Assembly: GCF_014203715.1 (NCBI RefSeq)
Contig: NZ_JACHJP010000002.1
Span: forward strand, 1,426,001 to 1,490,000
Origin: Streptosporangium saharense
Lineage (GTDB): Bacteria; Actinomycetota; Actinomycetes; Streptosporangiales; Streptosporangiaceae
Length of the DNA: 64,000 nucleotides
Direction of reading: 5' to 3'
The notes under the pieces were generated by a model. The model was given only the letters and a program-made list of their open reading frames with translations, searched no databases and was not told where the DNA came from. Both the position numbers and the translations under genes were made by a program. Positions 54,010-62,699 of the stretch are shown here, in pieces (the first letter of the stretch is position 1; every line of letters starts with the position of its first letter).

Positions 54010-54112
54010 GCAGCTCAGCTTACGCGCCTGTTTAGAAGACTTTATTTGCACTTCATCAAGGGGGGCCGAGACCATGGAGGCATGAGCGCCTTCCCCACCG
54101 GGACGTGATCCG

Positions 54113-54376
54113 GTGCCCCTGTTCGCCGATCTCCTCGGCTGGATCAGCGCGGCCGTCATGCTGTACGGCTACGCCATGGTCTCCTCGTCCCGGATGGCCG
54201 GGGACGGCCTGCCGTACCAGGTGATCAATCTTGCCGGTTCGGTCGCCCTGATGGTCAGCGCGGCCTCGCACTCCGCGTGGCCCTCGGCGATCCTCAACGT
54301 CGCCTGGGCCATGATCGGTCTGGCGGCCGTGATCAGAAACGCCCGCAGCGACAGAAGGACGGTAGGTCTCCGATGA
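54113..54376 (+). CDS. CBU_0592-like small membrane protein
   Basis: An 87-residue protein with three predicted membrane segments and the family look of CBU_0592-type proteins (GWISAAVMLYGYAMVSS, PYQVINLAGSVALMVSA, WPSAILNVAWAMIGLAA). Function unknown. GTG at 54113 is the best start though no strong ribosome site is seen. Its stop overlaps the cyclase ATG (ATGA), indicating coupling. Confidence 0.7.
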   Translation: MPLFADLLGWISAAVMLYGYAMVSSSRMAGDGLPYQVINLAGSVALMVSAASHSAWPSAILNVAWAMIGLAAVIRNARSDRRTVGLR

Positions 54377-55035
54377 CACGGCTGATCGAGCTGAGCCACC
54401 GCATCACCGAGGGCATGCTCACCTACCCGGGCGTTCCCGGCCCCCGGCTCGGCGTGCACCTGAGCCGGGAGGCCTCACGCGAGGTCTACGCCCCCGGCAC
54501 CGAGTTCCACATCGGCACCGTCGAACTGGCCGCCAACACCGGCACCTACCTCGACACCCCCTACCACCGCTATCCGGAGGAGCCCGACCTGTCGGGGGTG
54601 CCGCTCGACGCGGTCGCCGACCTTCCCGGCCTGGTCGTCAGGGCCGAGGGAGCGCGGTCGGTGGGGGCCGACCGGTTCGCCGGTCTGGAGGTGCGCGGCA
54701 GGGCCGTACTCGTCCAGACCGGCTGGGACCGGCACTTCGGCACCGAGGCCTACTTCCACGGCCACCCCTACCTCGAACCCGAGGCGGCGCGGTGGCTGAA
54801 GGAGCAGGGGGTGGCCCTGGTGGGGATCGACTCGCTGAACATCGACGACACCCCGCCGAGGGGCGAGCGTCCGGCGCACACGCTGCTGCTCGGCGCGGGC
54901 ATCCCGATCGTCGAGCACCTGACCGGTCTGTCCGCGCTTCCCGACAGCGGGTTCCGCCTGCACGCCGCTCCCCCGATGATCACGGGTCTCGGCACCTTCC
55001 CGGTCCGCGCCTACGCGGTCGTGGACGGGCGGTAG
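54373..55035 (+). CDS. Cyclase-family (kynurenine formamidase-like) hydrolase
   Basis: A 220-residue metal-dependent hydrolase of the cyclase/KynB family. The metal-binding motif appears as NTGTYLDTPYHRY (usually HxGTHxDxPxH, here with Asn and Tyr at two positions), followed by VGIDSLNIDD and the C-terminal GLGTFPVRAYA typical of the family. The altered HxGTH-like motif may reduce or change metal binding. It is coupled to the small membrane protein gene and divergent from a LysR regulator, a layout of catabolic loci. Confidence 0.85.
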   Translation: MTRLIELSHRITEGMLTYPGVPGPRLGVHLSREASREVYAPGTEFHIGTVELAANTGTYLDTPYHRYPEEPDLSGVPLDAVADLPGLVVRAEGARSVGADRFAGLEVRGRAVLVQTGWDRHFGTEAYFHGHPYLEPEAARWLKEQGVALVGIDSLNIDDTPPRGERPAHTLLLGAGIPIVEHLTGLSALPDSGFRLHAAPPMITGLGTFPVRAYAVVDGR

Positions 55036-55042
55036 CGCCCGC

Positions 55043-55222
55043 TCAGTCGTCGTCCCAGGCCTTGTCCTGCTCGCGCCAGGCCTCGTTGCGCTCGGCCGCG
55101 GTCTTCAGTGCGTTGGCCGCGGCCTCACGCGTCGGGTACGGCCCCAGCCTGTCCTTGTTCGGGCAGCCCTCGTCGGGTTCGACCGCCATGTGCGTGAGGC
55201 AGAACCACCATCTATCGCTCAT
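55043..55222 (-). CDS. Small conserved actinobacterial protein
   Basis: A 59-residue soluble protein beginning SDRWWFCLTHMAVEPDEGC and ending in a Glu/Trp/Asp-rich tail. Its central CPNKDRLGPYPTREAAANAL segment resembles SPOR-like or related short repeats seen in actinobacterial proteins of unknown function. ATG 55222 is preferred over an upstream start. It is divergent from map, with 45 bases between them. Confidence 0.7.
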   Translation of the reverse strand: MSDRWWFCLTHMAVEPDEGCPNKDRLGPYPTREAAANALKTAAERNEAWREQDKAWDDD

Positions 55223-55267
55223 ACGATCAATCCTGCCCAGTGAGAACCACAACTAGACTGGGGGACC

Positions 55268-56116
55268 ATGACGACACTGCTCCAGCCCGGGCGGATCTCG
55301 CCCACGCGCAAGGTCCCCGCCCACATCCAACGGCCGGAGTACGTGGGGAAGAAAACCCCGAAGACCGGGGAGCCCGACGTCAAGACCCCCGAGATCATCG
55401 AGCGGATGCGCGTCGCGGGCAGGATCGCCGCCCAGGCGCTTGAGGAGGTCGGCAGACACGTGGCGCCCGGCGTCACGACCGACGAGCTCGACCGGATCGG
55501 CCACGAGTTCCTCTGCGACCACGGCGCCTACCCCAGCACGCTCGGCTACCGCGGCTATCCCAAGTCGCTGTGCACCTCGATCAACGAGGTGATCTGCCAC
55601 GGCATCCCCGACGACACCGTGCTCCGTGACGGCGACATCGTCAACGTCGACATCACCGCGTTCATCGGCGGCGTGCACGGCGACACCGACGCGACCTTCC
55701 TGGTCGGCGAGGTTGACGAGGAGTCACGGCTGCTGGTCGAGCGCACCCGCGAGGCGACCAACCGGGCCATCAAGACCGTGGCCCCCGGGCGTCAGCTCAA
55801 CGTGGCGGGCCGGGTTATCGAGGCCTACGCCAAGCGGTTCGGCTACGGCGTGGTGCGCGACTTCACCGGCCACGGCATCGGCACCACCTTCCACTCCGGG
55901 CTGATCGTCCCGCACTACGACGACCCGTCGCTGGCGGTCACGCTTGAGCCCGGCATGACGTTCACCATCGAGCCCATGCTGACGCTCGGCACGATCGACT
56001 ACGAGATCTGGCCCGACGGGTGGACCGCGGTGACGAAGGACCGCAGGCGGACCGCCCAGTTCGAGCACACGATCCTGGTCACCGAGACCGGGCACGAGAT
56101 CCTGACGCTTCCCTAG
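55268..56116 (+). CDS. map: Methionine aminopeptidase type I
   Basis: A 282-residue enzyme that removes N-terminal Met. The metal ligands are visible: Asp in [19 protein letters not shown], His in [11 protein letters not shown], Glu in [10 protein letters not shown] and [10 protein letters not shown]. An N-terminal extension of about 40 residues ([20 protein letters not shown]) with a PxxP-like start is typical of actinobacterial MapB forms. TAGACT lies 8 bases before ATG, suggesting a leaderless mRNA. It overlaps the end of a convergent gene by 4 bases. Confidence 0.95.
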   Translation: MTTLLQPGRISPTRKVPAHIQRPEYVGKKTPKTGEPDVKTPEIIERMRVAGRIAAQALEEVGRHVAPGVTTDELDRIGHEFLCDHGAYPSTLGYRGYPKSLCTSINEVICHGIPDDTVLRDGDIVNVDITAFIGGVHGDTDATFLVGEVDEESRLLVERTREATNRAIKTVAPGRQLNVAGRVIEAYAKRFGYGVVRDFTGHGIGTTFHSGLIVPHYDDPSLAVTLEPGMTFTIEPMLTLGTIDYEIWPDGWTAVTKDRRRTAQFEHTILVTETGHEILTLP

Positions 56117-56529
56117 AGGCTCAGACGGCTGTGGGGGACGGTGCCGGTGACGGTGGTCCCCCCTCCGAGGACGCCCTTGACGCTGAGTGCCCCGCCGATC
56201 CCGGCGAAGTGCCCGCGCATGGCGGCTATGCCCCGGCCCGAGGGCGAGCCGTAGATGCCCACCCCGTTGTCGCTGACCGTCATGCGCAGGCCCGTTGGCC
56301 CCACGGTCACCGCGACGGAGACGACGTCGGCCCCGCTGTGCAGCAGGACGTTGGACAGGGCCTCCCGCAGGGTGGCCAGGACGGCGCCGGTGACCTCGTC
56401 CGGCACGTCCTGGGTGGGCAGCGCCCAGATCTCGACGGTGACACCGTTGTCGCGCGCCCACCCGGTCAGAAGCTCGTCAAGGGTCTGGGCGAGGGTTTGG
56501 TCCGCGCACATGCTCAATTCCTTGGCCAC
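56113..56529 (-). CDS. Stand-alone histidine-kinase-like ATPase domain protein
   Basis: A 138-residue protein that is little more than a histidine-kinase CA (HATPase_c) domain: N box [15 protein letters not shown] (near 50-65), G1 SDNGVGIYG, and G2-like [17 protein letters not shown]. No dimerisation/phospho-His domain or membrane segment is present. Start may be GTG 56529 after AAGGGG or ATG 56511 after AAGGA. Its function could be anti-sigma-like or part of a split kinase; unknown. Confidence 0.75.
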   Translation of the reverse strand: MAKELSMCADQTLAQTLDELLTGWARDNGVTVEIWALPTQDVPDEVTGAVLATLREALSNVLLHSGADVVSVAVTVGPTGLRMTVSDNGVGIYGSPSGRGIAAMRGHFAGIGGALSVKGVLGGGTTVTGTVPHSRLSL

Positions 56530-56740
56530 TGCTCACCCCTTCCGCCGCCTGCGGCGGTCACCGGCTCCCCGACCGTACACGTGACCCCGTACGCGTTGGG
56601 CGTGGCGCGCGGTGCGAACGCCGCCGCGATGGCGCTGATCCCCGTTTCCTCCAGATTACCGGCAGGACGCGCCAATGGCCTCCGGGGAAAGAATCGCCTG
56701 ACGTCCAGGCGAGGGGACTCAGCCTTGTGCGGGATCGCGG

Positions 56741-58780
56741 TTACTGGGAGTTGTCGCGCTGGTTGAGCTTGGTCAGATAGTCGTTGTAGGCGTCGAGCTG
56801 GGCGTCGCCGCTGCCCCCGGTGCGGGCCGCGAGCGCGTCGGCCCTGCGGTCGGCCCTGCGCGCCTTGCGGTCGTCGTCGCGCCACCACTGGAAGGCCAGC
56901 GCGATCAGCACGATCAGCGTCGGGATCTCCCCGAAGCCCCAGGCGATGGCGCCACCGGTCTGCTGGTCGGACAGCGCCGAGGCCCCCCACGTACGGCCGA
57001 GCTGGTCGTACCACTCGGCGGCCATGACCGTCCCCATGCTCATCAGCGCGATGCCGAAGAACGCGTGGAACGGCATCGTGACGAACAGGACGATCAGCCG
57101 GGCCACGTGGGGCAGCGTGTGGGGCGAGGGGTCGATCCCGATGATCACCCAGAAGAACAGGCAGCCGCTCAGCAGGAAGTGCGCCGTCATGGCCATGTGG
57201 CCGAGGTGCTCCTCCATGGCGGAGGTGAACAGCGGGGTGAAGTACAGCGCGTAGGTCGAGACCACGAAGATCGCGGTGGCGATCGCGGGGTGGGTGACGA
57301 ACCGGACGAACCTACTGTGCAGGATCGTGGTCAGCCACTCGCGCGGGCCTCGGTCCCCCCGGCGCGCGGCGGGCTTGAGCGCGCGCAGCGCCAGGGTGAC
57401 GGGGGCCCCGAGGACGAGGAAGATCGGCACCAGCATGGCCAGCGTCATGTGCTCGGCCATGTGCGCGCTGAAGAGCACCTTGGCGTAGCGGGCGACCCCG
57501 GTCTGGGTGGCGAGCAGCAGGATCAGCAGGCCGACGAACCACGCGACCGTACGGCCGGCGGGCCAGTGGTCGCCGCGTCTGGCCAGCCGTACGACCCCGG
57601 CAAGGTAGAAGCCGCCGAGCAGGGCGATGAGGGTGCCGGAGAAGAGGTCGAACCACCACAGCGACGCGAGGTTCGCCAGCGAGATCTCCGGCGGCAGGGG
57701 GTAGCCGAGCAGGTCGACGACCGGGTCGGTCTGCAGGATCTCCTGGGGCGGGGCGGTGCGGGCCAGCACGACGGCGACGCCGACGGTCGCGAACATGATG
57801 AGCAGCTCGACCGAGGCGAACCTGGCGAACGCGCCGGGCACCCCGGTGGCCAGCCGCGGCAGCGTGTGTTTCCTGTGCCACCAGCCGAACACGCCGAGCA
57901 CCGCGAACGCCGCCGTCTTGGCCAGCAGCATCAGGCCGTAGGCGGAGGTGAACAGCTCGGAGAGGGAGGTGAGCCTGGCCACCGTGCTGAACAGGCCGGA
58001 CAGGCCGACGGCGACGAAGCACCACAGCGCCAGCGAGGAGAAGCGGGTGGCGGCGATCTCCAGGGAGGGTCGCCGCCGCAGCGCGTGGACGCACAGGATC
58101 GCCAGGCCGCCGACCCACAGGGCCAGGGCGAGCAGGTGCGCGGCGACGCCGGTGGTCGCGAGGTCGTGGTTGGGCGCCGAGGAGGAGTGACCGGTCAGCG
58201 CCGGGGGCAGCAGCGTGGCCATGGCCAGCACCAGCAGCCCTCCGCTTGCCCCCACGGTGATCGTCCCCCGGGCGAACAGCGCGATCGCGACCGAGAACAG
58301 CACCACGAGCGTGAGCGCGATGCCCTGGGAGATCTGGCTGGCGAAGCTCGTCAGCTCGTCGCCGCCGAGCACGTCGGCGACGGGCACCCTGAGCGCCTCG
58401 GAGAGGCTGAAGATCATCGTCGCCGCCGCGGCGGCGGCCCAGGCGAGCGCGAGCCACGAGGCCGCCTTGACGTAGGCGAGCGCGGGCTTGCCGAGCAGTC
58501 CCTTGTCACTGGGCAGGAAGACCGTGGCGGCCAGCAGTGCGCCGACGGTGAGCACCCCGGAGGCGTCCATCAGCAGCTTCGACAGCGGCAGGCCCCAGCG
58601 GGTGAACGGCCCCTCGTCCGGCAGGCCGGGGATGACGCGCGGGGTGGCGGCGCCTCCGGCGATCATGGCGATCGCCAGGGCGACGACGGCGACGACCGCG
58701 CTGGCGAGGGCGATCCTGACGACCCTCTTGTTGTCCGGCGTCGTCTCCGCCGCAGGCACGGCCCGCTCCCGCTTGTTCAC
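56741..58780 (-). CDS. Copper-domain/cytochrome oxidase assembly fusion (CopD-CtaG)
   Basis: A 679-residue polytopic membrane protein. The N-terminal half resembles CopD (copper uptake; GVLTVGALLAATVFL, HLLALALWVGGLAIL, ending near residue 330), the C-terminal half resembles the CtaG_caa3 protein of cytochrome c oxidase CuB assembly (HMAEHMTLAMLVPIFLVLG, LTHPAIATAIFVVS, HMAMTAHFLLSGCLFFWVIIG). About 15 membrane segments are expected. The gene starts at GTG overlapping the copC stop (GTGA), so CopC passes copper to this protein. An Arg/Asp-rich soluble tail follows. Confidence 0.9.
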   Translation of the reverse strand: MNKRERAVPAAETTPDNKRVVRIALASAVVAVVALAIAMIAGGAATPRVIPGLPDEGPFTRWGLPLSKLLMDASGVLTVGALLAATVFLPSDKGLLGKPALAYVKAASWLALAWAAAAAATMIFSLSEALRVPVADVLGGDELTSFASQISQGIALTLVVLFSVAIALFARGTITVGASGGLLVLAMATLLPPALTGHSSSAPNHDLATTGVAAHLLALALWVGGLAILCVHALRRRPSLEIAATRFSSLALWCFVAVGLSGLFSTVARLTSLSELFTSAYGLMLLAKTAAFAVLGVFGWWHRKHTLPRLATGVPGAFARFASVELLIMFATVGVAVVLARTAPPQEILQTDPVVDLLGYPLPPEISLANLASLWWFDLFSGTLIALLGGFYLAGVVRLARRGDHWPAGRTVAWFVGLLILLLATQTGVARYAKVLFSAHMAEHMTLAMLVPIFLVLGAPVTLALRALKPAARRGDRGPREWLTTILHSRFVRFVTHPAIATAIFVVSTYALYFTPLFTSAMEEHLGHMAMTAHFLLSGCLFFWVIIGIDPSPHTLPHVARLIVLFVTMPFHAFFGIALMSMGTVMAAEWYDQLGRTWGASALSDQQTGGAIAWGFGEIPTLIVLIALAFQWWRDDDRKARRADRRADALAARTGGSGDAQLDAYNDYLTKLNQRDNSQ

Positions 58781-59364
58781 GACCGCCCCTTCTTCTTGCC
58801 TCGGAGGCTGAACACCAGCCCGATGCCGATGCCGGCGAGGCCGCCGACGACGATCCACACCCACCCGGGGATGCCACGGGAGGGCTCGCTCACCGTCTCC
58901 GCGACCGGGCTGGCCGCCGGGGAGGCCGTGGCGGAAGGCGTCGCCGGGACGGCGGACTCCGTGGCGGCCGGGGTGCTCTCGGAGGGCGTCGGTTCGGCGG
59001 GGGCGCTCAGTTTGAAGGGGATCTCCCCGTCGATCGGGTGCCCGTCCGAGGAGACCACCTGGTAGGCGATGACGTAGGAGCCCGGCGGCAGGTCCGCCTT
59101 GAGCCGCTGGGTGACGACCGTGCCGTCCACGGCCGGCTTGCCCTCCTGGTAGGCGGCGCCGTCCTTGGTGTGCACCACGACGATCGGGAAGTTGACCTTG
59201 GAGGTGAAGGTCAGCTTCACCCGGTCCAGACTCTCGACCGTGGCGCCCTTCGCGGGGTCGCTGCTCTTGAGCGCGTCGTGCGCCAGGGCGGGCGAGGCGG
59301 GGGCCGTACCGAGGAGGAGGGCGGCCAGGAGCGTGAGGGCTGCCGCAACAGGGGAAGTCTTCAT
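58777..59364 (-). CDS. CopC-domain copper-binding protein
   Basis: A 195-residue secreted protein. A Sec signal peptide ends at ALA-HDAL so the mature N-terminal His can bind Cu(II), as in CopC; VVVHTKDG, SYVIAYQVVSSDGHPIDGE and the C-terminal beta strand complete the CopC fold. A Thr/Pro/Ser-rich linker leads to a C-terminal membrane anchor (GWVWIVVGGLAGIGIGLVF) and RGKKKGRS tail. It overlaps the downstream CopD-CtaG gene, forming a two-gene operon. Confidence 0.92.
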   Translation of the reverse strand: MKTSPVAAALTLLAALLLGTAPASPALAHDALKSSDPAKGATVESLDRVKLTFTSKVNFPIVVVHTKDGAAYQEGKPAVDGTVVTQRLKADLPPGSYVIAYQVVSSDGHPIDGEIPFKLSAPAEPTPSESTPAATESAVPATPSATASPAASPVAETVSEPSRGIPGWVWIVVGGLAGIGIGLVFSLRGKKKGRS

Positions 59365-59556
59365 GGCACCCCCAAGGCTACCGACGCCGTCATGCGGTCC
59401 CTACCTCCCTGTCTGCGTGCGCCGGAGACCCGCCTCTGCGGCCGTCCGTAAAACGTCCGAGGCCATGCCCGGCAATTGCCGGACACGGCCTTTCGGATGT
59501 CACCTTTCTCCCCCTGCTCCGCCTGGCCCACGGGACCCGGCGGGGCGGGGTGGTTC

Positions 59557-60849
59557 CTACAGCCCCACGCAGGCCAGAGCCTTCTTGTAGGCGTCCACGC
59601 TGCGGTCGGGCTCGTCGATGCGTTCCAGGACGCGCGCGGCCGTCAGCCAGGCGTGGGCGGTGTAGCGGGTCGCGGGCAGCTTGTCGAGCGCCTCGGCCGC
59701 GGCCTGGAGCTCGTGCAGCGCCCGCTGCTGGCCGTCCAGCTCAGCGGCGGTCTGGCCGTGCAGCAGACGTGCCTCCATCTGCAGCGGCCTGGGCATCCCG
59801 TCGAGCATGTCGCAGACGGCCTTGATGTGCTCTCCGGCCCGCTGGGGGTTGGCGAGCAGCAGCTCGGCGCGGGCGAGGTTCATCGCGCAGCGCATCTTGT
59901 CCATGGGGTTGGCCGAGCTCTCCGAGAGCTCCTTGTCGACCTTGGACAGCAGCTCACGCCAGGTGCCCGCCTGCATGGGCCGTACGGTCAGCATGACCTG
60001 GGCGTAGTCGTTGCGGAGCCTGGCCAGTCTGCGGGGGTCACCGTACTCGGACTGGATGGCCAGGGCGCGCTCGACGTGGCCGACGGCGTCGTCACCGCGA
60101 CCGCTCTCGACCGCGACGATGGCCGCGCCCCAGTGCGCCAGGGTGAGCGCCTGCGGGGTGCCGAGGACCTCGGCCGCGGCGAGCACCTCGGCGGAGAACT
60201 GCCTGGCCCGCAGCAGGTCACCCCGCTCGACGTAGGCGGCCAGAAGCTGCCCGCCCAGCCTCATCAGGCCGTCGGTCCAGGCCGGCCTGACCGCGCCGCC
60301 GAGGATCTCCTCCACGACGTTCACCGCCTGGGCCAGGTCTCCCTGCTCGCGGTAGCAGCGCGAGAGGGCGACGGCCACGGCGATGTGGCGCTCCGGGGTC
60401 ATCGTGGCGGGGTCGTTCTCGCGCAGGCCGTTGAGCAGGGCGATCGCGCCGTCGAGGTCGCCGCAGGCCTCGGTGGCCAGGGCCAGGCCGTACTCGGCGT
60501 CCTGTCTGTGCTGGGGAAGGCCCGCCAGGCCGCTGTCGGCGAGGAGCTCGGCGTAGCGCGTGCGCGCCTCGCTGACCTCGCCGTTCTCCATGGCCAGCCT
60601 GGCGTAGCCGAGGCCCAGCTCGATCTCCTGCATCTGCTCGGCGGTCACGCCGTTGATGAGGTAGGTGAGGGAGCAGTCGAGCTTCTCGGCCAGCAGTTCC
60701 AGGACCGCGGGCGTGGGAGTACGCTTGCCGCTCTCGATCAGCGACACATAACTGTCGGATAGTTCCGGATGGGCGAGTTGCGCCTGGGAAAGACCACGTT
60801 GACGTCGGACGGTCTTGATGCGTTGCCCCACCAAGTCTTGACCAGCCAC
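59557..60849 (-). CDS. HTH-TPR regulator
   Basis: A 430-residue regulator: an N-terminal XRE-type HTH (residues about 10-65, GLSQAQLAHPELSDSYVSLIESGKRTP) followed by a long helical TPR-like domain to the C-terminus. GTG start after AAGGGG with a 4-base spacing. Size and architecture resemble RRNPP receptors (Rap/Rgg/NprR/PlcR/PrgX) of peptide signalling. It is divergent from a 57-residue secreted peptide across 56 bases, which strengthens that reading. Alternatively it could be one of the many HTH-TPR actinobacterial regulators without a peptide ligand. Confidence 0.85.
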   Translation of the reverse strand: MAGQDLVGQRIKTVRRQRGLSQAQLAHPELSDSYVSLIESGKRTPTPAVLELLAEKLDCSLTYLINGVTAEQMQEIELGLGYARLAMENGEVSEARTRYAELLADSGLAGLPQHRQDAEYGLALATEACGDLDGAIALLNGLRENDPATMTPERHIAVAVALSRCYREQGDLAQAVNVVEEILGGAVRPAWTDGLMRLGGQLLAAYVERGDLLRARQFSAEVLAAAEVLGTPQALTLAHWGAAIVAVESGRGDDAVGHVERALAIQSEYGDPRRLARLRNDYAQVMLTVRPMQAGTWRELLSKVDKELSESSANPMDKMRCAMNLARAELLLANPQRAGEHIKAVCDMLDGMPRPLQMEARLLHGQTAAELDGQQRALHELQAAAEALDKLPATRYTAHAWLTAARVLERIDEPDRSVDAYKKALACVGL

Positions 60850-60905
60850 GTTACCCCTTGAAAGATATCGTTCGAGCAGCAGAACCCACGACAGGAGCCT
60901 CCCCC

Positions 60906-61079
60906 GTGCGCCGACGCCTCGCTTTGTCTGCCCTCGCCGTCCTATTTACGGCCACATTTGCAGCCATGAGCAATGCTACGACTGCAAGTGCTGATTCGTC
61001 TGCCCCCTCACAGAGCACCAGTCAGTATTCTTTGCAGCTCAACCAGGAGAACAGGACAAGCTGGAGCTATCCCGACTAG
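60906..61079 (+). CDS. Small secreted peptide precursor
   Basis: A 57-residue ORF with a clear Sec signal: RRR start, hydrophobic core LALSALAVLFTATFAA and a likely cleavage at ASA before DSS. The mature part is about 28 residues, Ser/Gln-rich, ending TSWSYPD, with no Cys. GTG is chosen because AGGAG lies 8 bases before; longer in-frame starts exist upstream but would lie over the shared promoter. Base composition is lower in G+C than neighbours. Divergent from the HTH-TPR regulator gene, which suggests a signal-receptor pair. Confidence 0.65.
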   Translation: MRRRLALSALAVLFTATFAAMSNATTASADSSAPSQSTSQYSLQLNQENRTSWSYPD

Positions 61080-61094
61080 CAGCGGGTCAGCCCG

Positions 61095-61137
61095 TCTGTA
61101 AAGCCGGTGCCAGTCCGGCACGGCCCGTCACCGTGGA
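61095..61137 (+). promoter_or_regulatory. Cobalamin-riboswitch-like core, incomplete
   Basis: The segment AAGCCGGTGCCAGTCCGG followed by CACGGCCCGTCACCGTG matches the P4-P6 core of cobalamin riboswitches (GCCGGTGNNANTCCGGC then CNGNCCCGNNACNGTG). I do not see the B12-box/P3-closing motif or kissing-loop partner, so it may be a relic or coincidence. It lies about 190 bases upstream of the purine permease gene. Confidence 0.3.
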
Positions 61138-61325
61138 GAGATCCCGACCGGTGAGCTTCGCGATCCGGTGGATACGGTGGCGGGCCGTTCCGTTGCCCGG
61201 AGGAGGTTCCCTGAGCATGGGAACGCTCCAATGCCCCGAGATCCTAGCCCAGGCTCCTCGCCGCCGACATCGCGCCGGAGCCACGGGGGTAGGAACCCGA
61301 TCATCCCCGGGGCGATGGGAGGCCC

Positions 61326-62699
61326 ATGGACCGGTTCTTCGAGCTGTCGGCGCGTGGTTCGACGGTCGGCCGCGAGGTCAGGGGTGGGATCACCACCTTC
61401 ATGGCCATGGCCTACATCATCCTGCTCAACCCGATCATCCTGGGCGGGGCGACGGACGTCACCGGGGCGAAGCTGACGATCACCCAGCTCACCACCTCGA
61501 CCATCCTGGCGGCTGCGGTGAGCACGCTGCTGATGGGGATCGTCGGCAACGCCCCCTTCGGCCTGGCGGCCGGGCTCGGGCTGAACGCCGTCGTCGCCTA
61601 CCAGGCGGCCCCGCACATGACCTGGGCGCAGGCGATGGGCCTGGTGGTGCTGGAGGGCCTGGTCATCGTGGTGCTCGCGGTCTCCGGGCTGCGCAGGCTC
61701 ATCATGAACTCCATCCCGCTGGCCCTGAAGCACGCGATCAGTGTGGGCATCGGGATGTTCATCGCGCTGATCGGGCTGGTCGACGCCGGGTTCGTCGGGC
61801 GGGGCACCGGGACGCCGGTCCAGCTGGGCAGGACCGGGCACCTGACGGGCTGGCCGGTCGCGGTCTTCTGCTTCGGCCTGCTGCTGATGATCGTGCTCTA
61901 CGTGCGCAGGACCAGGGGCGCCATCCTGGTCAGCATCGCGATCACCGCCGTGCTCGCGATCGTCGTCAACGCGGTCGCCACGATCGACCCGGCGGCCTGG
62001 GGGGTCGTGGTGCCCCGGGTGCCCGAGGGGGTGGTCTCGGCGCCGGACTTCGGGCTGGTCGGGCAGATCGACCTCTTCGGCGGCTTCTCCAAGGCCGGTC
62101 CGGTGACCGCGACGGTCGTGCTGTTCACGTTGGTGCTCTCCGGGTTCTTCGACGCGATGGGCACGATCATCGGGGTGAGCGACGAGGCGGGACTGGTCGA
62201 CGAGCAGGGCCGGGTGCCCCGGCTCGGCGCGATCCTGACCGTGGACGGCGTGGCCGGGGCCGTCGGCGGCCTGTCGAGCGCCTCGGCCAACACGGTGTTC
62301 GTGGAGTCGGCGGCCGGGGTCGGCGAGGGCGCCAGGACCGGTCTGGCGGCGCTGGTAACCGGTGCCCTGTTCACGCTGAGCCTGTTCTTCACCCCGATCG
62401 CCTCCGTGGTGCCCGCCGCGGCGGCGGCCCCGGCGCTGGTGCTCGTCGGCGCGCTGATGATGACGCAGTCCAGGAACATCCCCTGGGAGGACCTGACGCT
62501 GGCCGTACCGGCGTTCCTGACGATCGCGCTGATGCCCTTCACCTACAGCATCACCAACGGCGTCGGGGCCGGGGTGATCTCCTACACGGTCGTCCAGGCG
62601 GCCGTGGGAAGGGCCGGACGCATCCCCTGGCTGCTGTGGGTGGTCACCCTGGTCTTCACCGCCTACTTCGCGATCGAGGCCGTCCAGGGGCTGTTCTAG
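61326..62699 (+). CDS. NCS2-family purine permease
   Basis: A 457-residue, multi-pass transporter of the NCS2 AzgA/PbuG-like group importing guanine, hypoxanthine or adenine. Typical segments: RGGITTFMAMAYIILLNPIIL, LAAGLGLNAVVAYQA near residue 80, SGFFDAMGTIIGVSDEAGL near 275, and SASANTVFVESAAGVGEGARTGL (family signature) near 320. ATG follows GGGAGG. Its stop shares bases with the convergent secreted protein gene (CTAG at 62696-62699). Confidence 0.9.
   Translation: MDRFFELSARGSTVGREVRGGITTFMAMAYIILLNPIILGGATDVTGAKLTITQLTTSTILAAAVSTLLMGIVGNAPFGLAAGLGLNAVVAYQAAPHMTWAQAMGLVVLEGLVIVVLAVSGLRRLIMNSIPLALKHAISVGIGMFIALIGLVDAGFVGRGTGTPVQLGRTGHLTGWPVAVFCFGLLLMIVLYVRRTRGAILVSIAITAVLAIVVNAVATIDPAAWGVVVPRVPEGVVSAPDFGLVGQIDLFGGFSKAGPVTATVVLFTLVLSGFFDAMGTIIGVSDEAGLVDEQGRVPRLGAILTVDGVAGAVGGLSSASANTVFVESAAGVGEGARTGLAALVTGALFTLSLFFTPIASVVPAAAAAPALVLVGALMMTQSRNIPWEDLTLAVPAFLTIALMPFTYSITNGVGAGVISYTVVQAAVGRAGRIPWLLWVVTLVFTAYFAIEAVQGLF

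Noticed and set aside
54082-54108. Eight-codon frame (ATG...TGA) ahead of the CBU_0592-like gene
   Set aside because: Could be an upstream peptide but too short to support without transcript data.
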